This document shows positions 1 to 15,096 of a DNA stretch of 64,000 nt, piece by piece. The notes under the pieces were generated by a model, which ran no database searches, was not told the DNA's origin, and was given only the letters and a program-made list of their open reading frames with translations. The stretch covers positions 30,690,650-30,754,649 of the forward strand of contig NC_134026.1 in NCBI RefSeq assembly GCF_964204645.1, in the 5' to 3' direction. The position numbers and the translations under genes were made by a program. Source of the DNA: Tubulanus polymorphus. Lineage: Eukaryota; Nemertea; Palaeonemertea; Tubulaniformes; Tubulanidae. Numbering within the stretch: the first letter of the stretch is position 1; each line of letters begins with the position of its first letter.

Positions 1-3000
1 TAGTATGTATGCTCGGTATACATACCAGTTAATGTCCTTTCATCTGTTTTTGAAACAGTTACAGCAATAAAGACATATATATATATATATATATTATTAC
101 AGCAATAGTTTACTAACACCACAGACATAAATACTGATTTAGGGTCGATATCTATGAAACGATCTATAAAGATATTTCTTGAATGTTTACAAATACAAAA
201 ATCAGTCCTTTGCTGTTTGAAAAGACATGGATAAAGGCAAGGATGTACGTTCATCCTGAAACTAAATAGGTTGAAAAGCCATGACTATGTACGTAGTTTA
301 TACAACATCTAGTTTATACGTCCATGGCGTGATAAATGCAAAGTTTACAACATGGACTTAATGGACCCATGGTAAACAGTTTGACCGGTGCCTAATTATC
401 AGTTTTAATAACAGTTTATGAAAACATATTGAATGGGTTAGTTAGTGATTGATTCATTGATTATTTAGAAATACACTGTGGGAAACAGATGGAAAGCTCC
501 GAGAATTTCATATGCGTCGTTGTAACGACATACTAAGTGCTTTATTTGATGTGTCCTTAATATTTACTTATATACTTTAGCCGGTGTAGAATGTGATTCA
601 TCGGCTGTTAGAGAACCAATATAACCGCCATTTGTGGTTGATAAAGTGTTCCAGTCTATTGTGTGACGGAAATGTCTGCAGCACCAGCAGCTAAATATCT
701 ACATGAATTTGTCTGTAGCGGTTTATTGTTGTTTTGTCAGAGATGAATTTTTGCCGGTAATCTGCGGATGGGTTAGATCGAATGTATTCGGCAAATTAGC
801 GGAATGTTTTCTAATTCAAATACACCCGGTATCTGGTGCGGCCAATGAGAATCCGCTATTCGATCACGTGACATTAAGTGAAATGGTCTCTGATTGGTCC
901 GTGCACGATGTAGGTCGTTTAGATTGAACCAACCAATTAACAGAACAGTTGAATTCACGACTTATTTCCGGAAGAGGAATTATCTGCTTTCGCTTTCGAT
1001 TGCCGCGTTCGGAATCTCTGCCAATTCTCTCATCTCTGTGACGGCAGAAATCTCCCGGTAAAACAACAGCCGTCAAACCTGATAAAAAAGGTCGTCAAAC
1101 CGTAAACAACTTGTTTACAAAGTGCGGTGTGGTTTTTACAAAAATAGACATTGTTTTTGTACACAGTGATTCCAGGCCCACAGCTTGACTTATGTCATCA
1201 TCCTTAAAATGCATACCTTTTTCGTAAACCTTTCTGAGGTAAAGATGTCTTCCTTGTCAGTTTTATATACCCGTATGCTTTTTGGAGCGGAAGTAAATCG
1301 AACAATCCCAAGACTTTATGATATTTCTTGAATAAATGTTTATTCTAATTAGTTTATTTCTGATATTCATTTTCAAATGCGGACCTTTTTATATTTTGGA
1401 TGGTTCTTCGTAAACCCGTTAAACCCCGCTCGCAACAGGCCTGGAATCTGACCGACAGTTGAACCAGTGCTCAGGGGAAGGGTATGGCTATGCATGAAGC
1501 AACGTGTTTATACTTGAATGATCATTGATCCCCGCTTTACCTCCGGGTTGTTTCATCCATACACACGCCAATCACTGTTAATTGGGATAACCTGATAAAA
1601 GTATCGGCCACGGAGAATAATATGAATCTGTACAATATATGGATTGAACCTGCAACAACAAGACATGATCCAAATTATCGTGTCTATGCCCTGTAGTATG
1701 TCTACCACAGTTTGTGTTCGTTATTACTTTTCCTATGCACATAATCATTTTCTCCACTACAACGACAGTCGTAAAGGTAAATTGACTGTATGGTCCATTT
1801 GATTATTAGGCACCGTGATAGATTCATAATAAGCTACTGCAGCATCTGTCTATAACTCTTCGTCACCGAGTAACACATTGAGTCTATATATAGTAGAGGT
1901 TAGTACTGTTTATTCCGCGCAAATAAGGATTCTGTCAACATTCTAAACATCAAAACACGATGATCAAACAAGAAATGGTTGATATCTCAAAGTTGCATAC
2001 AATGTACCTATAAGGATTCACATAAGTCTAGAATCTATATAAACTTCCATTTTGTTTTTATTTTTTAATGAAAAAGATACCAGCCAGAAACATACGCGGT
2101 ATAAAACAAGTGCACACAATTTGTTAAAAAAGATTAGTTTTTTTGAGCTGAGAGGCAACCATTAAAAACATGATATTGATCATAATAATAGTTTATTTCA
2201 TGTAATTCTCATATCTCGACATTAAGTCATGAATACAATTTTGGTCAGTGACAAGCGAGACAGTTAATGCGAGTAAGTAGGCTGTATACGTACTTAAAAG
2301 GTCTCTGTGATGGGCATCATATCTTCATACACGAACAACATGAACATCTGAAATAGTTGAAGCAAATGTCATCAATATGAGATGTGATATAATTAGTCTT
2401 TGTTTTCGCGACAGCAAATTGAATATTAGGAGGTTGTTTTTCTTTTCGCGAGACGAAAGTAAAAATAAGAATGATCGATCGTAAATGTGATATTGAAGAG
2501 AATTTCAGGTAGAATTGAACATTTTTTTTCAATAATTCATTATTTTGACGTCTGATTAAAAATCGTTTGATATATGATCTAAGCTTGTTGAAACGTTAGA
2601 TAAGTCGTTTGATGTGTGTGTGTCGAACCGGTAAATAGGGGATTAACAGTTCCTCTAGTGTATCAAGAGTACCTGTTATTTTATTTCTCTCCAGTGCTGC
2701 CCCTGTACATATCGTTAACGGCGAATATGTGAACTAATTCATTACTCGCATGCCACTATAGGAATATTGAGCTGTCCGGTTAGTTCACAAATTCACCGTC
2801 AATGTTATATCTAGAGGCAGCACTTGACGGCGAAGATCTGACAGCCTCAAACCGTCGCATAAATCAACTACTAGAACTTAATATCTGTATCGCAGATGAA
2901 CAAACGCCCTGAATTTTTGCAGATCTAGCCGAATGCCATCAGCTCTTGTTTTCAGTAGTACGTAGAAAATAGAATCCTTAAAAAATAAATGTCGAAAGTG

Positions 3001-4200
3001 CAAAATCGAATTGGCGCCGTCTCCTCGCACTGGTAGAAAAACGGATTTGAAAGCCAATTTTGCGTCTCGTTCGCTTTCCGTGAAGTTGCCTATTTATTGG
3101 GCATGAGTTGTGATACGTGCAAATCAGGGAAAATGGGTAATAAGATAATGCAACCGTTGATGGAATGCATCGATCGAAACGGCTGAAAATCCATAGAATG
3201 CTCTTCTATTGCTTATTAATTAGACACCGGTGAATATCGTCAATTGGCTTCTTTTGCCTCAAATATAAAACGACGAATTGGTTCGGTGTAATTGCATTCG
3301 GTAAAAAAGTCTACGAGAAATATCGTTCTCTGGTGGTTTCTGAACAATTTCTGATTGGTACATTGTAACTGCAGCGATGCAATAATATTTTTACAGTCAT
3401 GGAATCGGGTGTGAGCCACAGGCCTATCACATCACAGAATTATTGAATATACCACATTCTAGACGGGAAATCTGCTCATTGCTAATCAAACAAACAAATG
3501 TTACCAGTTCGACGGAATATATTAAATTGCCCCGCAGAACAATGACATTTTTCATTTCGCCAGAAGATTCGCATCAGAATAGTGTAGCGGTCAACTCTGC
3601 ATCAAGTCGGGCAATTTTAAGAGCATTTATTTGGAAAAAGCTTCTATTTCCCTGATTCTCAAATCGATGAAATACCGAACACTATCGCGACAGGCTGAGT
3701 TCAATGTAGTATCAGGTGTTTGTTGCTCGTTGAGTATTTGTGATTTATTTCACAGATAATCTCGGATTTAGAGGCATGCGAATTTATGAAATTCCCGCTG
3801 ACAGCTAAAATCTCACTTCCCAAGTTGATTTTCTGGTTAGAATTACCATTGCGTGTTACATACAACCACCCCCAATCCTTCTGGTTCTTGGTAAAAACAG
3901 ATAACATGCGACAGTAGTTACAGAGGAAGCCAGACAATGATTCCTGTGCAAGAACACGAACTTGTTTTGAACACGGACACGGACGCGTTACCTGGAAAAT
4001 ATCACCTTCTCGAAGCTCGTTGAATAATGCCGTTGATTGAATTTGTCTTGAATGATCATCACGTCCCTTGAATATAATGAACATAACTAAGAAATGAAAC
4101 GTGTAATTGCTGATAGGGTTCCGTAGCGGGTAATACCGGGTAATACACGGTAATACCGGGTAATCAGGCAATCATAATCGGCATGATTAATACACCATAG
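1..4200. other. Gene-free AT-rich stretch
   Basis: I see no supportable gene here. Open frames are short, lack splice-flanked homology and resemble no family I know. A short TA microsatellite lies near 77-92. Near 4126-4166 the sequence GGGTAATACC is repeated with small changes. The longest minus frame (about 3701-4171) has no ATG at its beginning and looks accidental. Confidence 0.6.
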
Positions 4201-4236
4201 TTTGAGATATCATTGCACCGATCACGTGTGCGTGCG

Positions 4237-6299
<2,063 letters not shown>

Positions 6300-6300
<1 letters not shown>

Positions 6301-6450
6301 ACACGTGTTCCCCGCCGTGCTAGGGGTTCATCCAATAGAAACTTTCCCCCAGCCCTCGGCACATCTCCCTCGGCAGGGATTTGAACCTGATTGTATCGGG
6401 ATTCAGTTACGGTGCCTTGGCGAGAAGCAATTTGCTCGAGAGCGCTCGGT
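6300..6450 (-). repeat. tRNA-3'-half-like dispersed repeat, degenerate copy
   Basis: Read on the minus strand, the stretch around 6360-6400 carries a B-box-like GGTTCAAATCCCTG followed by CCGAGGGAG. The same order occurs in the palindromic copies at 7760, 12263 and 30352. Upstream words such as TTTCCCCCAG are shared with the 12 kb copy. The second palindrome arm is poorly preserved here. Confidence 0.55.
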
Positions 6451-7280
6451 AGTTTAAAGAAACTTAAACTTGGGAACAATAAAATATCTTTCATTGAAAT
6501 GAGTCTTGAAATCCTGTAAGCAGCTCATGTCCCAATATAAGCGGGTTATGCGTATTGAGCTATCAAAATCAGGCTCGAACGAATCGACTCGCCCGAAATT
6601 TCCCGATATTGTATACAATATTCTATCATTTCGAGCTTGGGCTTTTGATCCGTTTCACGTACAAGCACAGACCCGTGAAAATAGACGGGTCCAAAACAAA
6701 ATGGGAAAATGGAAAAATTTTGCACATGACAAATACAGCGAGCAAACAGTTTAATTTCATGATGAATTTTATAACATTTGTGCCCTTTTCAATTAAAACT
6801 TTGGGCCTTTTTCTACAATTTGCTCAGCTCTAGAGCTGTTATATAACTTCGTTGGGTTTATCTTAGGAGTTCGTGTGAACCTCGCAACCCTCTCCCCAGG
6901 GAGCGAAGGAGTTTCGTGTCAGTTGTAACTGGATGAACTGGACTATCACCCAATACTTACCATACATACAGTATGTAGATGGTATTAATGCCCACCCGTC
7001 ACCAATCTGCGGTCGGGATAAATGGATCTGATCGGATCAAATGTGCAATTTTCACACTCACTGTGACATTTCGCTATTAATCGAATCAGTTGATAAAATC
7101 TATGTTCCAATTAAGCCGCAGATCAATCATTCCTGTTAATATAAAATGGTGATCAAATCCCCTTAGCTTGCACTCGATTGAGTTTGTATACGATGTTGTT
7201 ATTCATTATTCAGTATTCAGTGATATCGCAGGTATCACTAGGATTTTTTTGCTGTAATTCTATCCATGTGGTTATAACCT

Positions 7281-7441
7281 GGGCCCAATTTCACAGTCGT
7301 GATCTAAAACCATAAGTGGTCTTAGTTGTTAGATTGGCTATAGAACCAAGATGAGCTTAGACTGGTCTTAGTTGTAAGATTGGCTAGAACTAAAATTAGC
7401 TTAGGCTGGCCTTAAATCTAAGTCAAGACTGTGCAACTGGT
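7281..7441. repeat. Small inverted-repeat element, family B (CTTAAGACC type)
   Basis: It begins GGGCCCAATTTCACAGTCGTGA and ends AGTCAAGACTGTGCAACTGG, so the termini are imperfectly complementary. Inside are repeated words of the type CTTAGACTGGTCTTAG. Related copies lie in DOCK introns at 48601-48744 and 50185-50295. No coding capacity; probably a MITE. Confidence 0.7.
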
Positions 7442-7759
7442 CGCTGATCGTATGGAAATCATGATAAAGTGGTCTCAGATTCGTTCAATTTCTCATCGTT
7501 ATCACTATTTACGATATTTCTAAAACCTATAGATCGATGCTGTGTCGGTTTTATGATTCGGTTCCTATTCATTTTGCTACTTAAATCTCAATTGAACATA
7601 ATTGAAACGGTGATAAATCTTGGTTCGTGTACGCGGCGGAAAAGACTCGTAAATCATCATCTAAATTCAACCTTTTAAAACAAATTCATTCACATCGATG
7701 TTTCGTCTAGTCGTTTATATCCGTAATGTTTTGCGGTTTAGCCAGAAACATCCCGCAAT

Positions 7760-7828
7760 ATTCGAACCGTATGGCATAGCTACCTCAGCTACAGACACAG
7801 TCTCGATGCCATCAGGTCCAAATCCCTG
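7760..7828. repeat. Palindromic tRNA-half-like repeat, copy 1
   Basis: The left arm reads ATTCGAACCGTATGGCAT. The right arm reads GATGCCATCAGGTCCAAATC and is its imperfect reverse complement, with a loop of about 26 nt. Each arm carries a B-box-like GGTTCGAATCC word. See also 12263-12357 and 30352-30404. Confidence 0.6.
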
Positions 7829-8487
7829 TGATATATATGTACCAAGTTGATACGATTTAAATTGGTTTAAATCGTCAATGTTATATATATACACACACAC
7901 ATGTATAACCGCTCACAATTCGAGATCGATTTATACTCATATGATAATCACTTCAGCACTGTGAGTGAGGAGGGGGAGAGAGAGTCCTTTGGTAAACGCC
8001 GGGGTGGTGGGGATGAAACCCCCCTTTCGAAATCAATCTCTAATTAAGATAAATTAGAAAACTATCACACGATTTCTACTCTATTTCACCTCAAAGTTCT
8101 TTCCTGAACATAGATGACACCCAAATAAACGGATAAATGATGAATTCGTTTCTAAATACGGTATACAACTTATCACAAATTATAAGTTAGTTCAATAGAA
8201 ATCCGTGTGTAGTTGTGAACGATATTGAGTCAGCGTTGAGTTCAAAATTGAAAAATGCCAACGGAAAAACGTTTTAATTGAAGCGGAAAGAAACGAACTC
8301 AGACAGAAGCATATTGGAAAATTGGATTGGAGATTTTTGCACGAGTCAAATCTGAAGAGGTTCATAATACCACCACTGTATTCACATGTATTACTGCATT
8401 AACATTACCAAACCCACTATATACAAATTACAAGAATTTTAAAATCGAGAATCTATTTATTCAAAAAATGAAAAATGTAAAATACTC

Positions 8488-8521
8488 GACGTTTCGATCT
8501 CACCCTAGAGATCATCGTCAG
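8488..8521 (-). repeat. 34-nt stem-loop motif copy (CTGA/GAAAC type)
   Basis: On the minus strand the order is CTGACGAT, stem GATCTC, loop TAGGGT, stem GAGATC, then GAAACGTC. The flanks and loop match the copies at 10096 and 59340, but the stem differs on both sides and still pairs perfectly. That pattern suggests the fold is or was under selection in the parent element. Confidence 0.65.
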
Positions 8522-9347
8522 GTTCAGCACGTTTGAGTGTGGTTATCGTACTATTACCGGTATATTCCCCAGATAGAAATCATGATACAGGGTTATGTCC
8601 GGGTGGGTTACACTTTTTGACCAAGTTACAAAAGACCTTTCATTCATTTAAATTTCAAAAAAACTTTAATTCAAACCCATAAACTTGACGAAGTTGAAGA
8701 GTCTAAATCTAGAACATATATCTTTCATTTTTGTTGTGTTTTAAAGTGATATTTATTTATTTCATATCCATGTATTTCATATTTTCGCGTCTACAACTTC
8801 TGGCTACACCCCTAAAAAATAGAAGCATTATTTTCAGAAGGCGCCTTTCATCAGTTATTGTGTAAACTAATATCTATCAGTCTGACCACCGACTATCACA
8901 CGCCAGACTTGGGTTTGTCTTTCAATTTCCTGTTGGTTAGTTCACTGTCGCAATCAGTGCAACCTCCAGCTTTCTGATTCTAATCTGATAGCTTACAAGA
9001 CTTGCGGTTTGTCTCGGCCAATTCGCCGTGCGTTCTATTACTTTTCTGCCATTCTGAGCGCCGTTAAGTACTTATTCTCGAAGAAATAGCGATATCTATG
9101 CGTTCTGCATCAGATTCCTCTTTACTGACTTGTATGCATTATGTACTACTTCTTCACCGATATTGCGTTTTGAGAGTTGTTCTATATACGCAGAATACAT
9201 CAACTGAAGACGTCGTAGACGATGAACCATGAGAATATCTATACACGCGAGTCACCAGACGAAATCTGTACATTACCCCCACAGAAAACCGGTAATTGTC
9301 CACAATGTCCTCGCGTTTAGTTAGTCCGTTCATATGCGTACCCTATC
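8522..9347. other. Gene-free stretch
   Basis: I see nothing here beyond AT-rich unique sequence: no conserved reading frame, RNA gene or clear repeat. Confidence 0.5.
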
Positions 9348-9645
9348 CACGGTCCGTTCTAATTTGGCTCGTACCTGGAAACATAACCACGCTGGAACGG
9401 ACCAAATTTAGAACGGACCAACAGACGGACGTTGCTGTACGTTCGCACCACTTTTTTAAACTAGCTGTTGCAATTAGACCAGCTAGACGCATCACTGCGA
9501 TTGACAGAGATCTGTTTTCACACATAAAAATGGATCAGTCTTTTCGGTTGGTTCATAGTCTCATTCCTAAATGGTTACGGACAAATCTAGAACGGATTTT
9601 TCGCTAGTGTGAACGCTCGGTCCGTTCCAAATTGAAACGGACTAT
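9348..9645. repeat. Inverted-repeat element with GGTCCGTTC words
   Basis: The word GGTCCGTTC(T/C) occurs on the plus strand near 9350 and 9620. Its reverse complement, GAACGGACC or close variants, occurs near 9391, 9408, 9589 and 9635. A GTGTGAACGC motif lies near the right end. This looks like a short non-autonomous DNA element. The 103-aa open frame across it resembles no protein I know. Confidence 0.55.
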
Positions 9646-10020
9646 ATTTAACAACGTGAACGCGGAGACAAGACTTTGTGACTGTGCATGAATCATCAAA
9701 TACAGTCGGAACACTCTGATCGATGCTTCATATGGCAAATCATGACCAGGATTTTCCTGTCTCCTAAAATTAAAGTTTCAGCAAGTCAACCACACGAAGG
9801 CAATTACATGTGACAGGTCGTTAAACCCGTTGAGATTTAAACACGCCTCTTTCCAGTTCTTACTGTGATCGCGTGGAGGAGGGAATTGATTAGTTTGGTA
9901 TCAAAAGTCAGAATTAGTTCATTTTCAAGTGCGGAAAAACTAACAATCATATAACATCCTATACACTAAGAATGAAACATGGAATCCAAAATGGTTCTTT
10001 AAGCTACGTATTGTCATCCG

Positions 10021-10150
10021 TATTCCTGAAGATGACCAATAGAATAATAGTCTAAACGTTGAATAAACTACACTAGCTCAAGGAATACAGTATTCCTGAA
10101 GATGACTATTAGGATATAGTCTAAACGTTGAATAAACTACACTAGCTCCG
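10021..10150 (+). repeat. Two tandem 70-bp units carrying the stem-loop motif
   Basis: TATTCCTGAAGATGAC starts at 10021 and again at 10091, so the unit is 70 bp. Each copy ends with TAAACGTT, then GAATAAACTAC and ACTAGCTC. The second copy (core 10096-10129) has a perfect 6-bp stem, GACTAT with ATAGTC, around loop TAGGAT. In the first copy the stem is degraded. Confidence 0.75.
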
Positions 10151-10762
10151 GTAGGAAACATTTCTTTCTTTCTTGGTGTTGGATTTATTCGATCTCTTCA
10201 ACACATACTCAAAATGTTTCATCAATAGTTAACAGCTGGATCCAGATGTAGGAATAGACTTGTCTCGTGATATATGTTAATTTATGACATCGCCATGCGG
10301 AAAACCGTCGCCAAATTGTAACTAGGAAATGTCATCTAATCCCATCATCCCATTAGTCATCCATAGAAATAATTGTCGTATTTGCCAATGATAAAACAGC
10401 ATTCGTAACTTGAGCCTTCGATATTTCCAAGGCTTTGAATCTATTACATGTAATTGTTCACTAATAATTGTGTTGTTTACAAATGACGGCGGCGCAGAAG
10501 TCTTTATTATTTGACTTGTTTGGTTGAAGGGCTGTTTAAACGATAGTGGCATTGATTATCGGGAATACCTATCATTTGTCTCGGTGAAATATTCATTAGT
10601 TGAACTCCCAAATATTTACCGACGAGAAATTCTAAGAGAGCGAGAAAAGGAAAGACGAAATTAAAGTAATAGTCAGGCACTGGTGTAAGAGGTCCTGCAT
10701 GTGACGTCACTGCTTGTTGGATTATTCACTTATTTCATAATTTTGTTGTAACTAAAGTATTC

Positions 10763-10796
10763 CTGAAAATTACTGTAAGAATTTAGTCGAAACGTC
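10763..10796 (+). repeat. Degenerate copy of the 34-nt stem-loop motif
   Basis: The order is CTGAAAAT, TACTGT, AAGAAT, TTAGTC, GAAACGTC. Block lengths match the intact copies exactly, but the stem pairs at only about half its positions. TATTC precedes it, as in the other copies. Confidence 0.55.
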
Positions 10797-11070
10797 TATG
10801 TGAAGGTCAAGTGTGTCTTATTTTAGTGAAGGTGCGAAGCCTTGACTTTTCATGGCATCTTTGATCTCATTTTCTACGTTATGGCAACTTGTAAACTATA
10901 AATGTCTTTATCGAAACGTATTTTTTTAAAAAATTAGGCCAGAGAAAAGAGCACTCGGATAATCTCATGGGGCGCACTCCCTGCAGCACTCCCTCTTCAT
11001 CCGCCCCCATTTCATGACTCTTTTTTCGTATCGCGGGATTTTATGTTATACCATGGACTGTATCATTAAT

Positions 11071-11086
11071 ATCATTATTATTATCA

Positions 11087-11165
<79 letters not shown>

Positions 11166-11181
11166 TATTATTATCATTAAT
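11071..11181. repeat. (ATT)n microsatellite
   Basis: About 110 bp of ATT/TTA trinucleotide with a few CAT interruptions at its edges. The poly-isoleucine frame across it is an artefact. Confidence 0.95.
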
Positions 11182-12262
11182 CTTACTCTAGTTAATCAGT
11201 TAATTTCCCTTTTATACTGAGTAAATAGAACTGAATTTATAGAGTAAATAACAGTTAGTAACAACAGTTCTGTGTACGGTTTCAGACCCGGTCAGTTTAT
11301 CTAACACTCCTAGTGTTTGTAGTAGTCGACCGTGTTCCGTTAGAAACGGAAATTTCACAGCTATAAAACTGGAACTGTATCGTGCGCGCTAGAAGCGAGC
11401 GATCGCGTAGATTGCTCTATTAACTTCAGTCCCGCAGTTTTCTCAAATTTTCAGTTGGCTGAATCTAATTGTTTCCGTCATGGAACGTGAAATCACGATC
11501 TGCAAAATTGGTTTTCACGCAGGGAACAATACAATGTTGATAGCGACTGTAATAAGCCTTTATTTCGGACACTGAAGAAATTATGAATATTTATGATAAA
11601 TTAACATTAAAACGTTAGTTACAAAAAATTTAAAACCTATAAAGATATGCAGAGATCAGATACACGCTTAGTTTAAGAACTTCCCCCCGCGAGTTTGGGA
11701 TTTGTTCGAAGTATGAATTTCTAATCGACTATAGGAAGCAATGTTTCCATTTCAAACACTAAACAGACGATAAATTATGTAACCTTATTGTTTTTACATC
11801 AGCTACACTTAGCTTAGATAATGGAAAAATGAAAGTTTCCAGAAACAAGGAAAGAAATTCGGAAGTAGATTTTACGACAATGAAAACTGCATACGTCCCC
11901 GAGGAAGTACTTTAGGTTCTAGCAAACCACAGTCCAAACCTGAAGCTACTATTTACTTTACAATTTCCCCAGTCAGTGCTACTGTTTCCTGCTGGATATA
12001 ACCAGCACCATTAGTGTCCATTAGGACCACGGCTTTGTTCTCAAGCGTTTTTCTCGAGACACTCTGCAATGGATGGCGTCATATCGAAATGCTTTTAACA
12101 CTGCTTCAAAAGTAATACGACGCAACAAACATAGAGCTGAAGATCTACTAAATATTCTCAAGCGTTTACAACTATGGCATACAACTGTGATCCGAGTTCG
12201 AGCTCCCCCGAGACGGGATTTCTGAGGACTTTGTGCTCATTACCCCTAGGACTATGTTTTAA

Positions 12263-12357
12263 CTCCCTCGGTAGGGATTCGAACCTGATGGCATCGAGAC
12301 TCATCCACGGCGGCATAACCTCGCGATGCCATCAGTTGAAATCCCAGCTGAGGGAGG
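12263..12357. repeat. Palindromic tRNA-half-like repeat, copy 2 (best preserved)
   Basis: Left arm 12263-12297 contains CTCCCTCGGTAGGGATTC then GAACCTGATGGCATCG. Right arm 12324-12357 contains CGATGCCATCAG, TTGAAATCCC and TGAGGGAG and pairs with it. The loop is about 26 nt. Related sequence extends outward to about 12200-12420, parallel to the 6300-6450 copy. Confidence 0.7.
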
Positions 12358-13199
12358 ATCACTTCCCCCAGGACTGTTCCGACTCAGAACCCTCAGCGCT
12401 TGGTTCCACGGCTCAATGAATAAGGGTCTGATTGACACGATAGGGTCATGCGTGTGTTCCCTATTATTTGCACCTGGCAATACACGTATAATATGTGTAT
12501 GAATTTTCTGTGTACGAGAACACGCACAGCCTCAAAACGCATTCGACATCAGACATTTGACTCTTCGACATCAGTCATTTGATACTCGCTAAAACCGATG
12601 ACTGACAATATTGCTGAAAGCATCGTGTATTCAAAATTAATTTTCATTTTCAGTAGGAAGTTCGTTTCTGTTGGGAGGGATATATCACGCCTGTGTTACG
12701 GGGTAATTCTTTTTAAAACTACTCTGCGCGCAGTTAGGGCCACGGGCATTTGGAAATCGCTTTCAACAGGTAAATGTATTAAACCATTGTGACGGATCGC
12801 TTCAGGTCGAGGCTCCCAGTTTATTTCCACTAATATATCATGGTAGAAACGCTTGAAGCAGCTGGCCAACAAGATGAAATAGTTTGCGCGCGATTGCGTT
12901 ACGGCAGCAGGTGGCAAAATGAATAATTTATATTCTTGAAATTCTATCGGATACACTATAGTACTGGTACCGTTATGAGGTTATTCTTTATTTTTCCTAC
13001 CGCTGACCAAGTTTAGGGCTAAGGAAAGTACAGCATCTCGACTCTTACTCATATTGATTGGTGACCTGCTGATAAGCGATGGTCTCTATGTGCAAATATG
13101 CTGTCCCTGGTTCGAGAAGCTGTAAATTCTTGAGCGACCAATCGAGAATCTGTTATAAATGGCCGCATGATGCAGTAATGACTATTTACTAGCAGAGGA

Positions 13200-13455
13200 A
13201 TGCCAGTGCATGAAGGGGGCCGGTACCCATAGACTGGGATCGCTGGTGAATGACTGCGGTTTGGTAGCCGCCGACAGGGGTCGCTTTTGATCAGCTGCAG
13301 GCTGGGGTCACATAGGTGTCGCTTTTGAACGGGCGCCAGGGGTCGCTAGTGACTGAAATACTACTCGTAGCCGCCGCCAAGGATCACTAGTCACTGAGAC
13401 GCGACTGGCAGCTGCCACCAGGGGTCACTGGTGACAGACTGGTAGTCGCAGTCAG
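13200..13455. repeat. Degenerate GC-rich tandem repeat
   Basis: Words such as GCCGCCA, AGGGGTCGCT and GGTGACTGA recur about five times, with spacing near 50 bp and many substitutions. The stretch is clearly richer in GC than its surroundings. No open frame crosses it convincingly. Confidence 0.6.
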
Positions 13456-13921
13456 AAAGGTCACAGACACGAGTAAATACCACGGATGTTCATTTTATTT
13501 GTTTAGATCAGTTAGCGCCGTATTCTATTCCACTTCGTGTCACTTACACGACAACTGCCGGAAATCAGGCTGTAATAAGAAAGTCTAACCATACAAACCG
13601 CACCTTCATTTTCCCCTACGTTCTCGACAAGCGAAAGCGTCTGTCCTGATATCCGGAATTTTCCGATAAAAAAAAAAATCAGCGATGTCTTTCGTTTATC
13701 GAGTTTGTATGTTTTAAACATACAAACATTATCAGCTGTAAATGAATCTATACGAGATAATTTGATCGGAACATGGACGAACGTACATATACACGATACA
13801 GTTCATAGTGTCCGTGATCAGAGCAAGATTCCAGATCTAGAGCTTTGTGAGTTCGAGTTAGTCAGCTGAAATTGCTTAATCTTCAATGATTATTTACTCC
13901 GAATCAAATTTGAATTCAGAG

Positions 13922-14046
13922 GGATCTAGTTCCACTGTTATGAATTAGAGTTAACTCTGAGTTCAGGACTCAGTTCCACATTCGTGAGTTAACTCAGTTC
14001 AAATCGGTTCATTTTCAATGTCATCAAGATAAAGTTAAAACTGGGC
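13922..14046. repeat. Family C element (AGTTCCAC / TGAGTTAA type)
   Basis: AGTTCCACTGTTATGAATTAG is followed by repeated GAGTTAACTC(T/A)GAGTTC words and ends near AACTGGGC. It is related to the elements at 33193-33306, 49619-49735 and 55337-55438 and, more loosely, to sequence at 27680-27850. Confidence 0.5.
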
Positions 14047-15079
14047 AATGGATGGAAATTTGACTTTTGGTACACATTAAAATATACTTTTGTCCAAAGC
14101 ATTGGTAAATGAGTCAATATAGAATGAAACTCAACCACGAATGATGAAAAATAGCCTCATTTTTAAATATTCATGGAGTTAAGAGCTCACAGGTGTCTAG
14201 CTATACGACACTGCACATATACCCTTTCATCACGTATGTCATGGTTTATAAAACGTTTGCTGGTTAATACAATGATGCCCCTTGTATGGTTGTATAATCC
14301 CACGAGTTATAAACTGGTTCCGGTACATCGGAAATTAACGTCGATTAACTGATATAAACTGACATTTTCTCTTAACGAAACCCGACACAAAATACTGACT
14401 GTTAAAACACACGGGATACTCTTGAGGAAGACACAGATACACGACTGTCAATCATGCGGCCATATTTGAAAAACAAGATTTATGTTACCATTGCCATCAT
14501 AAAAACATCGTGTAGTTTGCTATATCGAGATATTGGGCAATTAGTGAAATAATGTAATATCTTGAATTACAGACATCTGATTTTATATTTGATATATTCA
14601 AATATCATTTATATTTCCGATTCCAGAAAATGTATTTTACTATTTGATAATGATTCTAACTTTCTTCTTAAACGTCCCCAATCTTATTTCGATTTCAAAA
14701 AGACACACGTATTTTAGACCCATTGAATCTAACAGAGAGTCGACTGATAATCGTGCTGCATGGAGTGAACGGTGTGAAACCTGCAGATGTCGATATCAGA
14801 GTTTCCACTGAATGGTTAGACCATAACGTGTAGAGCACTCAACCGAATTACAGAACTGACTGCTGTAATTGGTCGTGTTGAAATGTTCTTCTCACTCGCC
14901 TTTTTGATACGATAACGTTGTCTGAAAAAGCCGAGCGCTTATATTTACTAAAGAATTCACGCTTTCAGTTGCGATTGATCAAAGAATATGAGACATGAAC
15001 AGTATCCAAAATCTCATACTAAAAATGAAAAAATAAGGGTCGGAAGCCATTGAGCTAAAGTTAATACCACTGAGTATTC

Positions 15080-15096
15080 CTGAAGATGACTATTAG
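15080..15096 (+). repeat. Truncated stem-loop motif copy
   Basis: TATTC then CTGAAGATGACTATTAG matches the 5' half of the 34-nt motif exactly and then stops. The stem's 3' strand and the GAAACGTT block are missing. Confidence 0.5.

Noticed and set aside
3701-4171. 156-codon minus-strand open frame
   Set aside because: It has no ATG at its start, begins in a local tandem repeat and resembles no known family.
11014-11220. Poly-isoleucine ORF
   Set aside because: Translation of the ATT microsatellite.
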